Assembly (NCBI RefSeq): GCF_028583425.1
Contig: NC_072801.1
Span: 60,775,766-60,839,765, forward strand
Direction: 5' to 3'
Source: Eublepharis macularius
Lineage: Eukaryota > Chordata > Lepidosauria > Squamata > Eublepharidae
DNA: 64,000 nt
The notes under the pieces are model-generated. The model saw only the letters and a list, made by a program, of their open reading frames with translations, ran no database searches and had not been told where the DNA came from. Position 1 is the first letter of the stretch. Each line of letters begins with the position of its first letter. This document shows, one piece after another, positions 23,293 through 35,539 of this stretch. The position numbers and the translations under genes are program-made.

Positions 23293-25330
23293 TTGGTAGA
23301 AGTCCCTTTTCTCCTCTGGACCCAACATCCTGAAGTTGAGCTACCAGCATTATGCTGTATGAGACTGACCAAGGAACTGTGGAGCCCCCAGAGGGACAGT
23401 TACTTAACTGAATCAGAACAGACCTATGGAGAAGGGGCAACTGGAGGAACCCCGGTTGGATTAGCATCCAGCCTCAGCATCACTGGCTGGGAGTTCGGGG
23501 TGATGCTGGAGAGGAAGATAGATCACGGAACCCAGTTGTTAACCACTCCAAGAGAAGGGGCGCCCCAGATGCTGACTGGGCTGCAGACCAGGGAAGAGCT
23601 TCTGGAAGCCTTGAGCGAACACATTAAGTGGACTGCAGTTGGAAATGAAGGGATCCTAGACGACCTCATAGGACCCTGTGAGCAGGCGAAGGTAGAGGAG
23701 GCTCAGTGAACCTGGAAAGAGGAGTTCAAGCACTGGCTTCACTCCACCAGTCTTGAGATGTTGGAGACGGATGCCTACTACTGAGCAATGGGGGTGAACT
23801 GGGAGGAAGTATGGCCGAATCCCTAAGACACACCAGTAGAATCTCCAAGTGAGGATGAAATGAGCACAATGGCAACAGACCCCGCCCCCAGAGACTGAGT
23901 CTCAGCAATGGCATGCTGTATGGGGGGAACTGACGGATCTGAAAAGGGACATGGTGCAAGTAGTGAGAGGACTACAAGACATGATGAGCCGGACATTCAT
24001 GATGGGAGTGCCTTGGGGCCTGGGGCCTGACAGAGGTGGACTTCCAAGGCCCATGTGCCCTCCTCCCCCTGTACCTTCATGGAGAGGTCTAGTTGGGCCC
24101 CTGGGTGGACCGTCAGACGCTCAACCACCGAGAGGGGGACCAGTAGCCCTGCTGCAGCCAAGAGTACCAGCACAGCTGATGGGACCTCCCAGACATTTTT
24201 AGCTGCCAGCCAGAGGTCTGGCCATCCAGCCACCCAGAGGCGTACCTGTTGGAGCATCCCTATGGCCCATACTGCTGGCTCAACTTTCCCCCGCTTTGCT
24301 GCTACTAGGGATACCAGTGGCACCAGGGAGTCTGGTTATCCTGCCACCTGAACGGGTACCGATGGGAGTACCACTACAACTTAGACCGCTGGTTCAACCT
24401 CTCCCAGCTTTGTCGCCAGTAGGGATGCTGGCTGCACCAGGAGGGGTCCCTCATGCGATAGTGCCTCAGCATGGATTGTGAAAACTAGAGACAAGGTTTG
24501 ATGGGGACCCCGAAGAACTGGGATATTTCATTGTGCAAGCAATGGAATTTTTTCAGGAGTGAAGTTACACTTTCCCGAATGACCCTAGCTGGGTAAGCCA
24601 CCTGGGATCTCAGCTGGATGGTTCGGCCTCCAAATGGTATATGACCCTCTATGAGGCTGGGGCTCCAGAGCTTCAAAACCTTGAGCCATTCGTAAGAGCA
24701 TTGAGGGTCCAGTTTGAGGACCCGCTGGAAGGAGAAAGGGCCCAGACGCAACTGAAGCGTATGCGGCAAGGAAACCACCCAGTCCGCAAATATGCTGCAG
24801 AATTCAGACAGTATGCAGCAAAGGCGTGGGACTGGTCTGAAGGAGTCAAAATCGAATTTTTACAGGGCAGCCTGAACCCAGACCTGGTGGCCAAAGCCTT
24901 AATGCAAGATGATCCTGTCACCCTGCTGGGATGGATCCAACTTGCATGTGAGGTTGAAAATTGAGACCAAGTGGTGAAGCTCATAAAGATGCAACCCCAG
25001 TCAATGGCAAGAAAACCCTCCCTGGGACAGGGGAGGAAGGAGAAGAAAGCCTTCAACCCATGTTCCCTGGACTCGGAATGAGCTACTTGCATGAGAAGGG
25101 GATTATGTCTATAATGTGGAGGAGTTGGCCATTTCACTGCCAAATGCCTGGGGAGCAAGAAGGGGCAGGTGGAGAGGAGCTGCTCCACCAACCCAGGTGC
25201 CCCACCAGCCAGCACGCCATCAAAGAGAATGCCTAAAAAGAGAAACAAAGTGGCAATCGGCCTCAACGCTGCGGAAGGATTGAGTGAGGAACCTTCGGAG
25301 GAAGTCCCCCATCAACCGTTAAAAAACACC
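23293..25330 (+). pseudogene. gag region of Gypsy element 1, broken
   Basis: Traces of a structural gag run across several frames. An N-terminal segment is open from 23293 to 23709. A capsid-like stretch at 24485-24963 includes a retrotransposon gag signature (DGSASKWYMTLYEAG, then RMRQGNHPVRKYAAEFRQYA near 24760-24820). A zinc-knuckle remnant, CGGVGHFTAKC, lies at about 25115-25150, preceded by an in-frame stop where the first cysteines should be. Several stops and frame changes separate these parts. The capsid part resembles the sushi-type gag that gave rise to mammalian RTL genes, but this copy is not an intact domesticated gene. Confidence 0.8.
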
Positions 25331-25341
25331 AGTGACTTGTC

Positions 25342-25953
25342 GTGAGGAGGCCCCGACGACAGGTACTGCAGGAGCCACCACCATCTGAGGTGAGACTGAA
25401 AGGGGCCTTACTTTACATGCCCATGACTATAGTTAACCCCCAGAGGGGGACCCACATTCAAGTGCAGGCCTTAATTGACTCTGGATGCGCTCGAGATCTG
25501 ATTGCCCCGGCACTAGTCACAGGGTTGGGACTGAACGTATGTAAACTGAACCATCCCATCATCTTTGAACAAATGGACGGGTCCCAAATGAAAGGAGCCC
25601 TGGCCCATGTAGAAACTGAGATGGTCCCAATGGGAATGGGGAACCATTGGGAAACCAGAACGTTTGTAGTAACTGGGGCTACCAAATTCCCATTGATGTT
25701 GGGAATACGGTGGCTATGGGACCATGACCTGTATGTGAAGTGGAAAACTGGAGAACTGTGTTTTGTGTGTGTGTGTGTGGAGGGGGGGGATTGTCAAAGT
25801 CATATGTGGAACTCAGAATGGGGACCTAGTACACGTTCCCCCCTAGAGTCTGCTCTACTAACTCAGGAAGAAATTGAGCAAATTCCCCCTGAATACCAGG
25901 ATTTGAGCCATGTGTTTGGCCAGGAGGAAGCTGAAAAAACTCCCCCCCCATAG
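25342..25953 (+). pseudogene. Aspartic protease region of Gypsy element 1
   Basis: Open frame of about 203 residues. A retroviral-type aspartic protease active site is visible as LIDSGCARDLIAP near 25471-25510 (D-S-G), and LMLGIRWLWDHD further on resembles the conserved protease C-terminal motif. After the protease comes a G-rich and T/G-rich slip (about 25760-25792), then a linker running into the RT. The D-S-G core is intact, but the gag-pol frame around it is not. Confidence 0.8.
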
Positions 25954-27442
25954 GGCCACTGACTGTGCCATAGAACTAATCCTGGATGAAAAACTGCCAA
26001 AGGGAAAACTTTACTCAATGAGCCCAGGGGAACATGAGGAATTATGCAAGTTCATTGACAAAAGTCTAGCCAGAGGATTCATCTGCCCGGCTAGCTCCTC
26101 TCATGCTGCACCAGTACTGTTCCGCAAAAAGAAGGACGGGGGGGGGGGGGTTAAGATTGTGTACCGATTATAGGGGACTTAATGCTGTGTCGATGTCCAA
26201 TGCTTACCCGATCCCCCTGATTAGAGATTTGTTGAGAGTGGTGTCTCAAGGGAAATTTTTTTCGAAACTGGATTTACAAGATGCGTGATGCTTTATTTTC
26301 ACTTCCAGGTGAGAATAAAGAAGGGGGATGAATGGAAAACAGCTTTTAACACCCCCTTGGGACAATTCGAATACAGGGTCATGCCTTTTGGATTACAAGG
26401 GGCTCTGGGGGTGTTTGAATCTAATTAATGAAGTATTACACAAACATTTGTATAAGTGCGTGGTTGTTTAGTTAGATGACGTATTGATTTATTCACTAGA
26501 TTATGAGTCCCAAGTAAAACTAGTACATCAGGTACTAAAGACCCTCTGGGACAATCACCTGCTGGTAAAGCTGTCTAAATGTGAATTCCATAAAGAGGAA
26601 TTGGACTTTCTGGCTTATAGAATTTCAAAGCAAGGGCTCAAAATGAAGCTGGCTAAAATTCAAGCGGTGGTGGGGTGAGACCCCACCCCAAAACTAGGAG
26701 ACCATTGCAATCATTCCTGAGGTTTGCCAACTTCTATAGACCATTCATAAAAAACTTTGCTCAAATTTCCTTACCCTTAACTGACTTGTTGAAAACCAAG
26801 GGTAAAGGACCACAGGGGGTGAAGTCCAGTACTAAATTAAATTGGACCAAAGTGTGCCAAGAGGCTTTTGAGCACTTAAAGACCTTGTTCACTTCGGAGC
26901 CAGTCCTGTGCCACCCTGATGAGAATCGGAAATTCATTGGTACAGGTAGATGCAAGTGAAATCGCCATGGGGGGTGTTATTCTACAAGCAAATGAGGAGG
27001 GGAAGCTACACCCTGTGCCTATGTATCAAAAAAATTCTTGGAAGCTGAGCGGCACTGGTTGGTGTGGGACAAAGAAGCTTCAGCAGTTAAACTTGCTTTA
27101 TGCACTTGGCGGCACTGGCTGGAGGGGGCTAAAGTGCCATTTGAAATTTTGACTGATCATAAAAATTTAGAAGTATTGTATACCCCGCAAAAATTGGGTG
27201 CCAAGCACCTCCAGTGGGCGGAGTTCTCCAAATTTAATTTCATGCTGAAGCACCTCTCTGGCAAATCTAACTTCCTGGCAGATGCCCTTTCACACATGCC
27301 CCAACACGAGAGCCTGAGAGAAGAAACAATAGATACAATGTTCTCACAAGCCCCGTTGGGGCAGGCAGTAAGCACCAGAAGCCAGACAAAGCCACTGGAG
27401 GAAAACCCTCCAGTGATGGACTGGGGTGGGGGAAGAAACTGA
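25910..27442 (+). pseudogene. Reverse transcriptase and RNase H of Gypsy element 1, several stops and frameshifts
   Basis: RT signatures appear in pieces: DYRGLNAVSMSNAYPIPLI and FSKLDLQDA at 26165-26283, [13 protein letters not shown] at about 26366-26405, and LDDVLIYS at about 26474-26500, where the aromatic residue before LDD is replaced by a TAG stop. A run of ten G at about 26140 coincides with a frame change. The RNase H part shows VDASEIAMGGVI near 26946 and LTDHKNLEVLY near 27150-27180, then LSGKSNFLADALSHMP near 27260-27300. Each catalytic region is recognisable but the chain is interrupted several times. Confidence 0.85.
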
Positions 27443-27479
27443 AAATAGAAGCAAAGAAAGAGGGTGATACCTTACCTAA

Positions 27480-27773
27480 AGACGAACTGGAGAAGGGAGA
27501 GGGAGGCGGATGGTACCATCACGGCAAACTATACGTACCAGCTAATTTGAGGGGGGAGGTGCTTAAGCACTGTCATGATTCTAAATTGGCCAGCCACTTT
27601 GGCTATTTAAAGACACTACATTTAGTACAAAGACAATTTTGGTGGCCAAATATGAGAAAAGACATTTCTCAATAGGTATCAACTTGTCAAGTGTGTCTGA
27701 TGGGGAAGCACGGGGGGGGGGGAACCCTCCAGGACTCCTCCGGCCCCTGTAAAACCCCTTTCAACCACAGTCG
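27480..27773 (+). pseudogene. Integrase N-terminal zinc-binding part of Gypsy element 1
   Basis: The HHCC-type module is readable: HCHDSKLASHFG, then FWWPNMRKDI, then TCQVCLMGK, over about 27565-27705. An in-frame TAG falls between the histidine half and the cysteine half (about 27674), and a run of G at 27711-27721 breaks the frame before the catalytic core that starts at about 27774. Confidence 0.8.
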
Positions 27774-28841
27774 GTGATCTCAATGGACTTTATAACTGAT
27801 CTCCCCCCTTCTAAAGGGAAGACTGTGATTCTAGTGGTGGTGGACTTATTTTCCAAGCAAGCCCATTTCATCCCGTGCTCTAAAATCCCAACCGCCAGGA
27901 AATTAGCCACTCTTTTCATGCAATATGTAGTTAGGCTACACTCATTTCCAAACAAGGTAATATCCGACTGCAGAGTCCAGTTTGTTGCCAACTTTTGGTG
28001 GGAGTTATTAAAACTGGTGGAAATTGGACAAGGACTTAGCTCCGTCCATCATCCCGAGACAGATGGGCAAACTGAAAGGGTTAATCAAGTATTGGAACAA
28101 TTTTTAAGGTGCTACATTAATTATCAGCAAGATAATTGGACTGATTTTCTGAGTTTTGCCGAATATTGTTACAACAACGCTATACATAGCTCCACATGTG
28201 CCTCCCCCTTTATGGTAGCACATGATTATGAAGGCACAGCAATGCCCTTTGTAAAGACCCCAGGTAATAGCGCACCAGGACACCTGGGAGAGTGGTGGTC
28301 TAAATTAATGACTCAATGGGAAATAATTAAAAAGACACTGGAAAAAGCCAAAGAGGATTACAAAAAACAAGCAGACAAAAAAAGATCAACTCCATGGAAA
28401 CTACAAATAGGGGACTATGTGTACATCTCCACTAAAAACCTAAGAGGGGAGGAGCCCAGCAAAAAACTAGGATGGAAATTTCTGGGACCATTTCCAGTGA
28501 AAAAGATAATACATGAGGTCACTGTAGAGGTAAATTTACCCCAAAACTTTAAAAATGCCCATCCCATATTCCATTTCAGCCTCCTGAAGAAAGCACCTTC
28601 CCTTGACAAATGGCATCCGGATCGAGGAATTCCTCCCCCCCCCCCCATCGTGGATGGACAACTGCACTACGAAGTGAAAGACATTTTGGACTCTAAGTTA
28701 AAACAAGGAGAATTGTTTGACTTAATTAGCTGGGAACATTTGGATGGACAATGGGAGTGGGTAAAAGCTTCAAAAGTACATGCCCCAAAACTAATACGCA
28801 AGTTTCATAAGGTGTATCCAAATAAGCCTGGTCCCTTATGA
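27774..28841 (+). pseudogene. Integrase catalytic core plus chromodomain of Gypsy element 1 (open 355-residue frame)
   Basis: This is the longest uninterrupted part of the element. The D,D-35-E triad is present: D5 in SMDFITDLP, D65 in VISDCRVQF and E101 in HPETDGQTERVNQ, with 35 residues between the last two. The second motif reads SDCR where SDRG is usual. A C-terminal integrase domain follows (GDYVYISTKNLRGEEPSKKLG, about residues 214-234), then a chromodomain-like segment beginning DGQLHYEVKDILDSKLKQGE near residue 292. That segment keeps its outer residues but has lost most of the usual WKGY..E..SWEP core. It is open but sits downstream of broken frames, so it is treated as a pseudogene fragment. 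Confidence 0.85.
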
Positions 28842-28870
28842 GGGTGGGGACTCTCTTGGGGAGGGCAGTA

Positions 28871-29331
28871 TGTCATATATGCCTCCTGCATATTTGTCAT
28901 GATTGCATATTGTCTCTGACTTGGGTCTCTGAGAGTATGGGAAGTTCTTTATTGCTGCAATGCTAGAAGGGTATCTGTTTACTTTCAAATGTTTACTTTC
29001 TCTTTCTCGCTTCACGGAGCCAGCATCCTTGAGAGCCAGCTGAAACTGGTTCGAGATGAATCCTGCTTGAGAACTAGAGATAAGTCTATCTTTCTCACTG
29101 TATAGTCTAAACCAATGTCTCACACTGTCTCACTCACCCCCACCCCCGGCTAATGGTCCTTTTCACCCAAAGGCGGGAATAATTCCTATATCTAACCCCG
29201 CTGGCCCCATATACGTCACTTTTGCCAATTCCACTGCTCAAGCACCTTGTACTGAATGGATCTCTAATAAAGTTACCTCAACTGGAACACCTGTGTGTTA
29301 ACTGTGGAGAACTTGCTGCCAGGTACTGACA
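28871..29331 (+). repeat. 3' LTR of Gypsy element 1 (461 bp, complete)
   Basis: Begins TGTCATATATGCC right after a purine-rich tract (GGGGAGGGCAGTA) and ends CAGGTACTGACA. It contains CTAATAAAG about 65 bases before the end. It is the reference for the 227-bp deletion in the 5' LTR. Confidence 0.88.
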
Positions 29332-29336
29332 GTAAC

Positions 29337-32182
29337 AGAAAAACTTATGTATTGTTTTGTGATGTTTTGGTTGGTCTTAATAAAAATGTTTGTTTTTGGA
29401 ACGTGTCACACAAGTTTGTTTTATATCTTTCTCTGAAAACTCAGATGGATCAGCTGATTGAATTAGAGAGGACTGGCTTGTAGAAGAACTCATGGGAAGG
29501 TTAGATTTCCCACTTTAGAGGCTTCCAGTTTACAAAAGGAATGTATTGATCTCTGTTGCACCCTTGTTAAACAACGTATTTATAGTCTATTAAATGATCT
29601 CATATAGAAAGCTCACATCTACTCATCCAGTTCCTCAGATTTCTGTTACTAATCTGTGTTACTCAACTCAACTCGTTTAGAAGGCAAGCAGATTTCACTG
29701 TGTAGTCTCCGCAAAACTGGTGCAGAAAATAAAGTCTTTCTCAATGTTTGTGTGTTCATTGAATGCGTTTGTGTGTTCAGTTGAATTTACATGCTCAGGA
29801 GTTTGTTGCAGACATGCATATGTGCACCTGATCAGGAGGACCCTGCTTTTTGTCGCACAAAGGTGACCCACTCATCTTTGCACTGTGGGGAGTGAAGGGT
29901 GTATGTGCCTGGCCCATCTGCAAACATGTCTACTTTCCCTGGGACTAAAACTTATCCCTGTTCTGTTAAAGAGATAGGTAGAAATCTCTTAAGGGCTCCA
30001 GGTTTGTAATTCAGGCTCTGATCATATTAATTTTACTTTCTTTCTCCATCTGGTTGGTTGGCTGTCTTCATGTGCCTCTCTATGTCTCCATCAAAAACCC
30101 TAGGACAACTGCTTCTCTGTCTAAAGCATACCTGTTCATGATCCCCCTCCCCAAAATCTGCCCCCCCCCCATCATGAAGGGAGAGCTTCTTGTCTCCCAA
30201 AGCCGTCCCACTGGAGACTCTCCAGGAGCAGAAGGGAAACAAGTAGAAATTTCAAGCCATTTCCAGGGCGTGGGCGGTTTTGCTTACCTGCCCTGGCTCC
30301 TTTGTTCTCCTGGGCTGCATTTGTCTCATAATAACGGCTATTCACAGGCTTTTGCTGCTTGGAATTCAGAAGTAACTGAGAAAGCACCCAGCTCTTCTTT
30401 TTAGTGGAAAGGTAGTTTGACTTCAACCCCTGCGCTTTCACAGAGTGTAAACCCAACATCCACATAGCAAAGTGGAAAATTCGTACATAGATGCCTTGGG
30501 GTGAAATGTCATTTCATCTCATAGGGCACTTCACATATTACAGAATTCTTACATGGAAGTTACTTCTAGGCACAAATGTAAAACCTGTGCATGGAGGTTG
30601 CAACATGAGGCCTTTTTGTGGAACATGCAGATGCCACAGACATATCAGAGATTCACAGGCAACTTGTGACTTCTAGTGCAAGCACATCGACAGCAGTCCC
30701 TGCATGCTTGGATTGGCACACAAGTCAGATCTACATACAGATCTGCATACCGGTTTCACAATAGGGATGTAATAATTCCTAAGTCGACGTTTTGTTAGTA
30801 ATTGGACACCCCTTTCTTCTTCACTCTTCCGTGTTCAAGGTTCAAAGCAGGGCAAGGTTCACAGGCAGGAGTGTGCCACCCGGTGGCATGAAACCAGCTA
30901 GAACGAGTGCCCCGCCCAGGGATCTAGGGACACCTTGTGAGAGCGACTCCAGATTAAGAAGTCCAAGCTAAATCATTCACCAAAGGTAGGTGAGAAGCAG
31001 GGCTGGAAAATCTCTTTGTAGCAGTGGGTAGGTGGGTTAAAACACTTGCCGGATACAGCCTTGGGGAAAGAGACATGGCAAGAGGTGAATAAGAATTGGA
31101 GGGATGAATAATCCTGAAGAGGTGAATAAGACTTGCCACTCACCTTCCAGGAGGCAAGGAATAGGGTCAGTTGAATTCTTGGCAGTGGAATGAATGAAGA
31201 AAAAAGGAAAGGAGAAGAACTGGAGAATAAGGTAAAGCTGGAGGAACTTACTTGATTCTGGAGCAGAGGGAAGACAGAGGGTAGACACTGGGCTAAAATA
31301 TGAATTTCTTTGGCTGGAGAGGTACATGATGGAGGATTGTGAGCCAGGGGACAGGAAATATGTGGGTGGTGATGCTGCTGCTCCTGTGACCCTCAAATGT
31401 TTTGTGTGGGGGGGGGGGAGGAGTCGATCTATGAGAAGGAAATGTATGAAGCATACATTTCTCACACCAAATACATGCTTGGGACATATATTTCCCAAGG
31501 GTTCCCAAGCCCCTTTCTTAAGCCTTGAGGAGATGCATCTCCCTCTGGTAGTATCCAGGAATTCTGGTTCCTGGCACCCTCTAAGAACCAAGCTACAGAG
31601 CTAAGAGCCAAGTAGCTTGGCTCTAATTCTGATAGAAGCTCTGTGCCTTTGTAAGCAGGATTTCAGTTGTCCCCAGTACAGGGCTGTAGTGACAGGGAAA
31701 AGTGGGTTTGCCCTGAAGCTGACGGGGGAAAGGAAGGGGACTCTGTGCTGTGCCATCTATGCTGCAAACTTCCCTTCCTAGTCCCCTGCTGTGAATTCCT
31801 TAGAGCTAAACGAGATCTTACGTGTGACACGAGTTGGGACAGGGGTGCCTGACCCAACTTGCTTTCACATATATGAACTGGGAACTTAGTTTCAAAGTGC
31901 TCCATTGCTTGATTCAGGATGCTGTGAGGGGGGGGTGGCTTCTGAGTTTCCTCCCATGTCATTTTCACCAGAGGAAACAGTGATGGGGGTGGGGGCTGTT
32001 CGCTCTTTCTTCTCTGGCTCCCCAGTTTCCTTGCACCAGTCCCCCATCAGTGGTCACCCCCTCCCTTGGGCCACGGGGGCTTTTTAAAGCCCCCCTTCTC
32101 CACAAGGAGAGGGGCTGGAGGCTGACTTTAAAAAAAAAAAAAAAGTTGGGAATTCAGGGACCTGTTGCATTATAACTCTATA
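29337..32182. other. No recognisable gene
   Basis: A 184-residue minus-strand frame (31037-31591) is low in complexity and lacks motifs. A run of A at 32130-32143 and G runs are noted. Nothing else seen. Confidence 0.55.
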
Positions 32183-32348
32183 CAGGGTTTTTTCTCTGAG
32201 AAAAGAGGTGGTGGAACTCTCAAGAGGGAAATGAGGAAGAAACACATGGGATTCTTTGAAATAATATTATTTTCACACACTATTGCCGAGTATTTTCGAG
32301 AGGTGTCAGAACTCCATTCCACCATGTTCCCGCTGAAAAAAAGCCCTG
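32183..32348. mobile_element. Palindrome-end hAT MITE, family M, short copy
   Basis: Ends CAGGGTTTTTTCTCTGAG and GAAAAAAAGCCCTG match family M. Target duplication ACTCTATA/ACTTTATA (32175-32182, 32349-32356), one mismatch. The internal GC-rich palindrome is replaced by unrelated AT-rich sequence. Confidence 0.8.
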
Positions 32349-32356
32349 ACTTTATA

Positions 32357-33119
32357 TTAATATAATAATATTCAACTGTGAATATTCCCCTATGGATGGC
32401 TGGGAAAGAAAATGGCCACTGCGAGGATGGTGTAAAGGAAAACATCTGCCATCAGGGTGGGAAAATCCAAATTTTCCCACCTACAAGACAGCCTCCTAGG
32501 CTTTGCTGTGATCTTTTCCAAAACTTCTCTGTACAGCAGGTTTGAGAAAGATCTGAGAAAAGCCTGGGAAATCCCAGGAAGTGCATGAATGTACCTTGAT
32601 GTTGCGGGGAAGCAGGAAACAAACACAAGGGCAGATAACCTGTGTGGAAATGGCTACAGTCCATGAAACTGATGTTGGTTCCTAATTCCCTGTTCAACAC
32701 AGAGGTCTAAAAACTGCACACTGCTGACATCCCCACTGTCAAGATGCCCCAAAGCATGTGCCATTGTCCCTGGAAAACTATTTCCTATGAAATGCTCTAA
32801 AACAGAACCTAGTCTAAAGCATTTTGCACACATCTCCCTCTCAAGTAAGATGTCCCCATGCCAATTATATGCTAAGGAACTCCCCTCCTCGGAAAAATAA
32901 GCCTTAGCTCCAAATCATACACCTTGGGAGACTTTGAAGCACCAGCATCAGTTCTGGCCAACAGCTATGTTTCTGAATATTCCATTCCTGCTTCCTGTCA
33001 AAATTGCATAAAAAAGGTTAAAAATTCAGGGTCATATAGTTTGTTCCCCCACCCTCCCACATTCCAAGATAAGACATTTAATTGTCAATCATCCTTGGCA
33101 ATTTGCTCTAGGTCCCCAT
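32357..33119. other. No recognisable gene
   Basis: Short frames only. It may hold the decayed remainder of the ORF1-bearing LINE, but I see no RT or endonuclease motif. Confidence 0.5.
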
Positions 33120-33664
33120 TTAAATCTTGGAAGATACAGCCATTTTTAATGCCCTCTTAGTGTTTGAAAAGCTACTGGAGGACTTGTCCTGCTGTATCAA
33201 CTCGCAAATGCCAGGATCAGTTGGTTTATATGTCTCTGGATTGGAAGAAATGAGATCCATGGGAGATTCCACTGGATTATTCCAACAAGGGGTTATTGTC
33301 TCATGAGTCTGACTGAGGGTTACTATCTCAAGGTTCTTGGATACCTGTAGTTTTTGTTTCACATATTCCAGCCTTTCGATGTTAGCTGCCTGTTCCACTG
33401 TTGGCAGATTCCCAAAGGAGTGCACGAGTTCAGTCTCTACAGGGTTTTCTAGATGATTGTGTTGGGTTAGTAGGATTTTGTTCTGCATGGGCCCTTTTAG
33501 GGTCCGAGTGTTGGGGATCCGATCTCGGGATTTCCACAGGTTCCTTCCAGCTTATCAAGTCCATATTCGAGGAAACGGAGATATTCTGATCCTCACAGTT
33601 GACACTGTTTGTTGGCATTTTAACACAAGTCCTCTTAGGGTATAGATTCTGTATTATAGTGTTT
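33120..33664 (-). pseudogene. Downstream part of the ORF1-like region, broken
   Basis: Two overlapping minus-strand frames (33430-33618 and 33120-33488) continue the same hydrophilic, serine/proline/asparagine-rich composition after the frame at 33665 ends. Likely one decayed frame with frameshifts near 33480-33660. Function unknown. Confidence 0.35.
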
Positions 33665-34501
33665 TTAAATACCTGTGCAGAAAAAAACCCTTTTAGGCCT
33701 GTGGAGCAATGAGGGGACCTTAGACAAAGAAAATGATAGTAGAATTCTCTTTGCCTGGTTCCGATGGCTGAGAGGCTCTACTGCAATGAGATCAATTACA
33801 GAAGGGTTGATCTTCAGTAATTCACCGAGTCGTCTCTTAGTCTGAAACTTATTCTCCCAGTTTGGGAGTGACCCCCTGTAGCTGCAGATGGTCATACAGA
33901 TCTTATATGGTTGAAGGATCAGATGCTGTGGGTTCTCACAGTTCCCATGATTTCCAGTAGCCTCTATGATGTTTATTGTGTGAGAATAGGTTTGCCCAGT
34001 CCTCTGAAGGTTGTAGGTATTTTGTGTAGTAGTTGTTGATCTAGCAGGAAATTGGTGATGTTTATTGGCTGTGGGGGGCAGTCCTAAAACAGCTGCTGTA
34101 AGCAGTTTAAGTTGGATCATAATTCCTTCAATATTTTTAAAAATGCAATCAACAGTTCTTGCAATTAGATCAAATTGGTTGTAGTTAAAAAATGCTGGAT
34201 CTCCCTTATCAGTTTCAGTCTGTGCCTGGTTTGGCTGCTGCCTCTCTGACTGCCACACCCCAGAGCCAGCTACAAAGTCACTTTTTGTCTGAGGCGGCGA
34301 GATACTCTCCTTCTCCTCTGTTGATTCAAACAACTCCGTTAGGGGTGAAAAGCGATTTGCTGTTTCAATACTATATTGCAAGTTTTGTTCACCATGCTTT
34401 CTCTTTCTCTTTAAGACATAGAAATCTTCTAGTCTGGTCTGTTTACACTCTGGCAAAAAGCCAGGTCCGTCAAGGTCTCTTGGGCGTTTGCCAGTAGCCA
34501 T
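33665..34501 (-). pseudogene. LINE ORF1-like frame (minus strand, 278 residues)
   Basis: An open frame starting MATGKRPRDLDGPGF with a lysine/arginine-rich patch (LKRKRKHGE), NRFSPLTEL, and a C-terminal part (KICMTICSYRGSLPNWE, RILLSFSLSKVPSLL) that could be a decayed RNA-binding fold. Basic N-terminus, NRFSPLTEL and this size suit ORF1 of a non-LTR retrotransposon. The frame is lost after 33665, but related-looking coding drift continues to about 33120. No ORF2 was recognised nearby. I could not name the LINE clade. A host gene is less likely, since no splice structure is visible. Confidence 0.45.
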
Positions 34502-35130
34502 TAATTAATTTTCAGGTTTCAAGACTTATATTTACAGTTATCTAAATAGCTGACTGCAGAGAGATCTTCAAATTTATCAGCCTCCCACCAGCTCAAGTAT
34601 ATGTAGAAAAAGGGAAGATAAAAAAGGTAAGATAGATAAACCTCACGGAGAGCTCAAAGCCAGCAGCTGCCTCTGTCCGCTGGCGAAACGGAAGTCTGGT
34701 GCTTCCTGTCAATTTACAGGAATGAGGAACAGGGATTTTGCTTTGGGTCACCCCATGCCCTCACCTCCCAGAGACAGTCCCTTTCCAAGTGCCATGGCAA
34801 TGTATCTTGACCAAAGTTTAGGTTTTGTGCAAGTTGCTCCCAAGCATGTTGTCCCCCATACATATCAAGAAAGAACAAAGGGATGTGAGCCCTTTGTTCT
34901 TGTAATTCTTGGTTTACTACAAATACTGTATTGTGATTACCCTAGGAGACTATTGCTTTTGAAATGCTGAAATATTGGATAGTTTCTAAAGCTTTCTTTC
35001 TGCACAAATTGTTCTACATTGTGATGCCCTTTTGCAATTATATCAATTTCTAACCAATATTTCTGCAAATTAGGAACTGGTGTGTTGTGTGTGAGACTTT
35101 CATCTCTAAATAACTCCTGGCTAAGACAAC

Positions 35131-35539
35131 TGAAGATGGACACAAACCGAAATACAAACCAAAGTTCGTGACAAACCGGGCTGGTTCATGGTTTGTGAAC
35201 CAGTGGTTCGTCAGAGCCCATTTCTGACAAACTGCCATGAACTTTAGGCTGGTTCATTTGGTTCGTTTTTTGGTTTGTCACTGCAGACAGCCTGGGGCCA
35301 ATCAACCAGTTTCCTAGACAACAAGGGCTGGACTTCCTGCAGACCTTCTGCTGACCCAGGAGTGGTCTTCTGCTGGCCCGGAAGTGACAATTTGCTGACC
35401 TGGATGTGCCATTTTCACAAACCAAATGAACCAGTTTGCGAACTGGAGCAGGTTCATGAAAGTTCATGGTTTGTGGTTCGTGAAATGCAATGAACCACGA
35501 ACCGCACGGTTCGTTTTTTTCAGATTGTGCCCATCTCTA
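35131..35539. mobile_element. Related non-autonomous hAT element with GGTTCGTG subterminal repeats
   Basis: Ends TGAAGATGGACAC and GTGCCCATCTCTA. Multiple GGTTCATGG / GGTTTGTGAACC / GGTTCGTG blocks in both orientations. Flanks AAGACAAC and ATGACAAT could be a decayed 8-bp duplication (6 of 8 match). Confidence 0.65.

Larger units (their letters stand above)
23057..29331 (+). mobile_element. Chromodomain Ty3/Gypsy LTR retrotransposon (element 1), near full-length but broken
   Basis: Both LTRs begin TGTCATATATGCC and end in TGA(C/T)A. Flanking bases are GTGAC at 23052-23056 and GTAAC at 29332-29336, a 5-bp target duplication with one mismatch. The order inside is gag, aspartic protease, reverse transcriptase, RNase H, integrase with a C-terminal chromodomain, then a purine-rich tract just before the 3' LTR. 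That is the layout of vertebrate chromoviruses (sushi-ichi-like). Frame breaks and stops occur through gag, RT and RNase H, so the copy cannot move by itself. LTR divergence and a 227-bp LTR deletion suggest it is clearly older than element 2. Confidence 0.9.

Noticed and set aside
23291-23312. Primer binding site of Gypsy element 1
   Set aside because: Position is right, but I could not match it to a tRNA 3' end with confidence.
24641-25266. 197-residue minus-strand frame
   Set aside because: Antisense shadow of gag in Gypsy element 1.
31037-31591. 184-residue minus-strand frame
   Set aside because: Hydrophobic low-complexity drift without motif; nothing supports a gene.
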